Shown here: positions 55,175-56,789 of the stretch, piece by piece
Layout: each line of letters opens with the position of its first letter
Position numbering within the stretch: position 1 is the stretch's first letter
DNA from: JAVBLF01 sp031553675
GTDB lineage: Bacteria; Bacillota; Clostridia; Christensenellales; CALWSW01
Reading direction: 5' to 3'
DNA length: 56,789 bases
NCBI GenBank assembly: GCA_031553675.1
Contig: JAVBLF010000049.1
Coordinates: 1 to 56,789 of the forward strand
Position numbers and translations under genes: made by a program
The notes under the pieces: model-generated
Told to the model about the DNA's origin: nothing
The model's input: only the letters and a program-made list of their open reading frames with translations
Databases searched by the model: none

Positions 55175-56719
55175 TCACTCCGCAATGCGCACAGCTTGGT
55201 TTGGATTGTATTCGATGTAAAAGTCTTGGCTGGGCGCCGTCAGTATTCGCGTCATCGTTTGTCCTTCGGTGAAGGTGAATTTTCCGTACAAATTAAGCAT
55301 CTCTCCGAATTTTTGCGCGGAAGAGGCAATTTCGGGATGTTCAATCGCATCCGGAGGAAGCAGGTCGTTGAGATCAACCGTTTGCCCGACATAGTATCCG
55401 GTCTGGTTCATGGCAAATTCCTCCACCACCGTGCCGACATAGATGCTGTAAAATTCGCCCGACCAAACAAGCGTTACATCCGGCAATGCCATGACCGCTT
55501 CCAAGTGATTCGATTTCCCAAAATCTCCTGCGTCGTAGGCATACTCTCGATAGCGGAAAAAGACATTGAACTCCGCTTTTTGGCCGTAGTAAAGCTTGAG
55601 CGTGTAATGCGTTTGATCTGCTGTGACGGTGGCGCTGACGAATGTCGTCGGCATCGAAAACCAATCGGGGATATCGCGATCGAGGTAATCGATGTCCGTC
55701 CTGTCGGTGAGGACATAGGAAGATGCGTTGTAGGTCTGCCCGACGACGGCATGCGGATGGTCCTCGCTGAGAAATAGCGTCGCGTTCGTGCCATCCCAGA
55801 TGTAGTGCTCCACCGTGATCGTGCGGTCGATTGGCGTCGGTGTTGGGGAGGCAGTGCGCGTCGACGTCGGGGTGGGGGAGGGCGTAATCGTCGGCGTTGC
55901 GGTGGCCGTTGTCGTTTGCGGAATTGTGGATACAGCCGCTTTGGGAGCATGCCGAGGGAAGAATGGCAGCTTGGCCGCGTTCTCGGGCGTCGCGGTCTGC
56001 CCCGCGGACGAAGCAGCTGTTCGGAGCAGGAGCGATGGAAGGGGCAGTTGCTGCGTGCCCAGACAGTCGCAAGTCAGCGTCGAAACGCGCGTCAAGGGGA
56101 TCAGCCGGTTCAATTCGCCTTCGTCGATGTCTTCGCGCAAATGGAGCCGGTATGTCAGCGTTTGCGTGCCGCGTTCGCGGATTGTCCATGCCAGGGCGAT
56201 GACGTGGCCGCTTGCATTCGCCACCAGACCGACGTTCCCCGTGGATTTGTCCAACACCTCGCCAAATTGGAAATTCCGCATCAGTTCGTCGCTAAACTGT
56301 TGGTTCACCGTACGTTGGCTTGTGGCAGCGGTCGCGTTTTGTGGAAAGAACATCTGCCCCAAAGCCGCCAAGAATAGGAGGCCGCATACCACCTTTTCTT
56401 GGGATTTTTTCTTGACGAACAACGCGATCACGCCGCCCAACACGATCGCTGCGACGACATGGGTGGCGTTGCTTCTTCCGGTTTCCGGAACGGCTTCCTC
56501 CGGACAATCGCCGGTCACCGTGATTTTCACGTCCACCGTTTTTTGCGCTTGATCGATTTGAACGATCTCGACCTTGCCGTAACGAAGTCCCGCTGGATGC
56601 AGGGAGTCGCGATTTCCTTCCACGAGAACGTCGCGCTTCGGGATTGCCGAGGCGCTGATGGGAGTGAAGAACACGGCGATGGCCAGCAAAAGTGGAAGAA
56701 CACAAAGGCACTTTTTCAT
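55175..56719 (-). CDS. Surface protein with an internal VPETG sorting-type signal
   Basis: A 514-residue protein with an unusual order. Residues 1-25 are a signal peptide (KKCLCVLPLLLAIAVFF). Residues 77-105 look like a cell-wall sorting signal (VPETG, then a hydrophobic run ending FVKKK), but it is internal. Residues 108-132 look like a second signal peptide (VVCGLLFLAALGQMFF, then NATAA). A Thr/Pro-rich linker (about 275-310) leads to beta-rich repeats resembling MucBP or Flg_new units (TITVEHYIWDGTNATLFLSE in part). The start at 56719 is supported by a proper signal peptide. It may be a fusion of two genes, or a two-domain membrane hairpin protein. Confidence 0.7.
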   Translation of the reverse strand: MKKCLCVLPLLLAIAVFFTPISASAIPKRDVLVEGNRDSLHPAGLRYGKVEIVQIDQAQKTVDVKITVTGDCPEEAVPETGRSNATHVVAAIVLGGVIALFVKKKSQEKVVCGLLFLAALGQMFFPQNATAATSQRTVNQQFSDELMRNFQFGEVLDKSTGNVGLVANASGHVIALAWTIRERGTQTLTYRLHLREDIDEGELNRLIPLTRVSTLTCDCLGTQQLPLPSLLLRTAASSAGQTATPENAAKLPFFPRHAPKAAVSTIPQTTTATATPTITPSPTPTSTRTASPTPTPIDRTITVEHYIWDGTNATLFLSEDHPHAVVGQTYNASSYVLTDRTDIDYLDRDIPDWFSMPTTFVSATVTADQTHYTLKLYYGQKAEFNVFFRYREYAYDAGDFGKSNHLEAVMALPDVTLVWSGEFYSIYVGTVVEEFAMNQTGYYVGQTVDLNDLLPPDAIEHPEIASSAQKFGEMLNLYGKFTFTEGQTMTRILTAPSQDFYIEYNPNQAVRIAE

Positions 56720-56789
56720 ACGAAACCCCCGAAAATGAATCATCTTGAACGATCGCTATGCGTCTAGTATCTGGAATATCCTGCCTTCT
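56720..56789. other. Window edge upstream of the surface protein gene
   Basis: 70 bp of upstream sequence for the minus-strand gene. Nothing further can be called. Confidence 0.5.

Overview
The window looks like a chromosomal piece of a strictly anaerobic, fairly GC-rich member of the Bacillota (class Clostridia). The clues are mostly metabolic: an acetyl-CoA synthase subunit (AcsB), a pyrrolysine-free MttB-type methyltransferase, two URO-D/MtaA-type methyltransferases, the clostridial sulfite reductase AsrABC, and sigma-54 with an enhancer-binding activator. Strong AGGAGG-type ribosome sites, Gram-positive lipoproteins, a BMP-type nucleoside transporter, and a collagen-like surface protein also fit. 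There is no rRNA, tRNA, CRISPR array, phage or transposase, so the species cannot be named.

Layout. (1) 1-3.6 kb: tail of a probable methyltransferase coupled to a kinase-like glycan-locus protein, then a membrane protein and a lipoprotein. (2) 3.8-12 kb: a sodium-coupled transporter, a short UvrC-like nuclease, enolase, VanZ, a DUF362 iron-sulfur protein and argH, with a small inverted-repeat element and a 117-bp tandem repeat between them. (3) 12.1-23.7 kb: a sigma-54 unit. An exact -24/-12 promoter precedes a nine-gene run (racemase, two polysaccharide-deacetylase-fold proteins, a five-gene LIV-type ABC transporter, nitroreductase), followed by an enhancer-binding activator and rpoN. I read this as a regulated pathway for uptake and ring-opening of a cyclic amide or ureide; the substrate is unknown. 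(4) 23.9-29 kb: two URO-D-type methyltransferases, one bracketed by two copies of the small element, a DUF11 mini-protein, a DUF454 protein and an omega-amidase-like hydrolase. (5) 29.1-34 kb: a BMP nucleoside ABC transporter. (6) 34.4-35.7 kb: a collagen-like protein with a seven-cysteine run and 84 perfect G-X-Y triplets.

(7) 35.9-40.3 kb: asrABC behind an FNT channel (likely hydrosulfide exporter), with a Crp/Fnr regulator gene upstream and a perfect GTGA-N6-TCAC palindrome centred at about -41.5 of the operon promoter. (8) 40.5-48 kb: acsB alone, divergent from an ornithine-cyclodeaminase-like gene across a region with paired, about 20-bp-spaced TGCAAAG repeats, then an AraC regulator and a GltS-type transporter with mttB. 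This fits methyl-group use feeding acetyl-CoA synthesis. (9) 48.1-51 kb: csoR-copZ-copA copper export with a G/C-rich operator. (10) 51.2-56.7 kb: two secreted proteins (one with a chagasin-like C-terminus), an ABC-2 transporter pair and a surface protein carrying an internal VPETG sorting-type signal.

All functional statements are from reading the sequence and family knowledge; no search or folding program was run.
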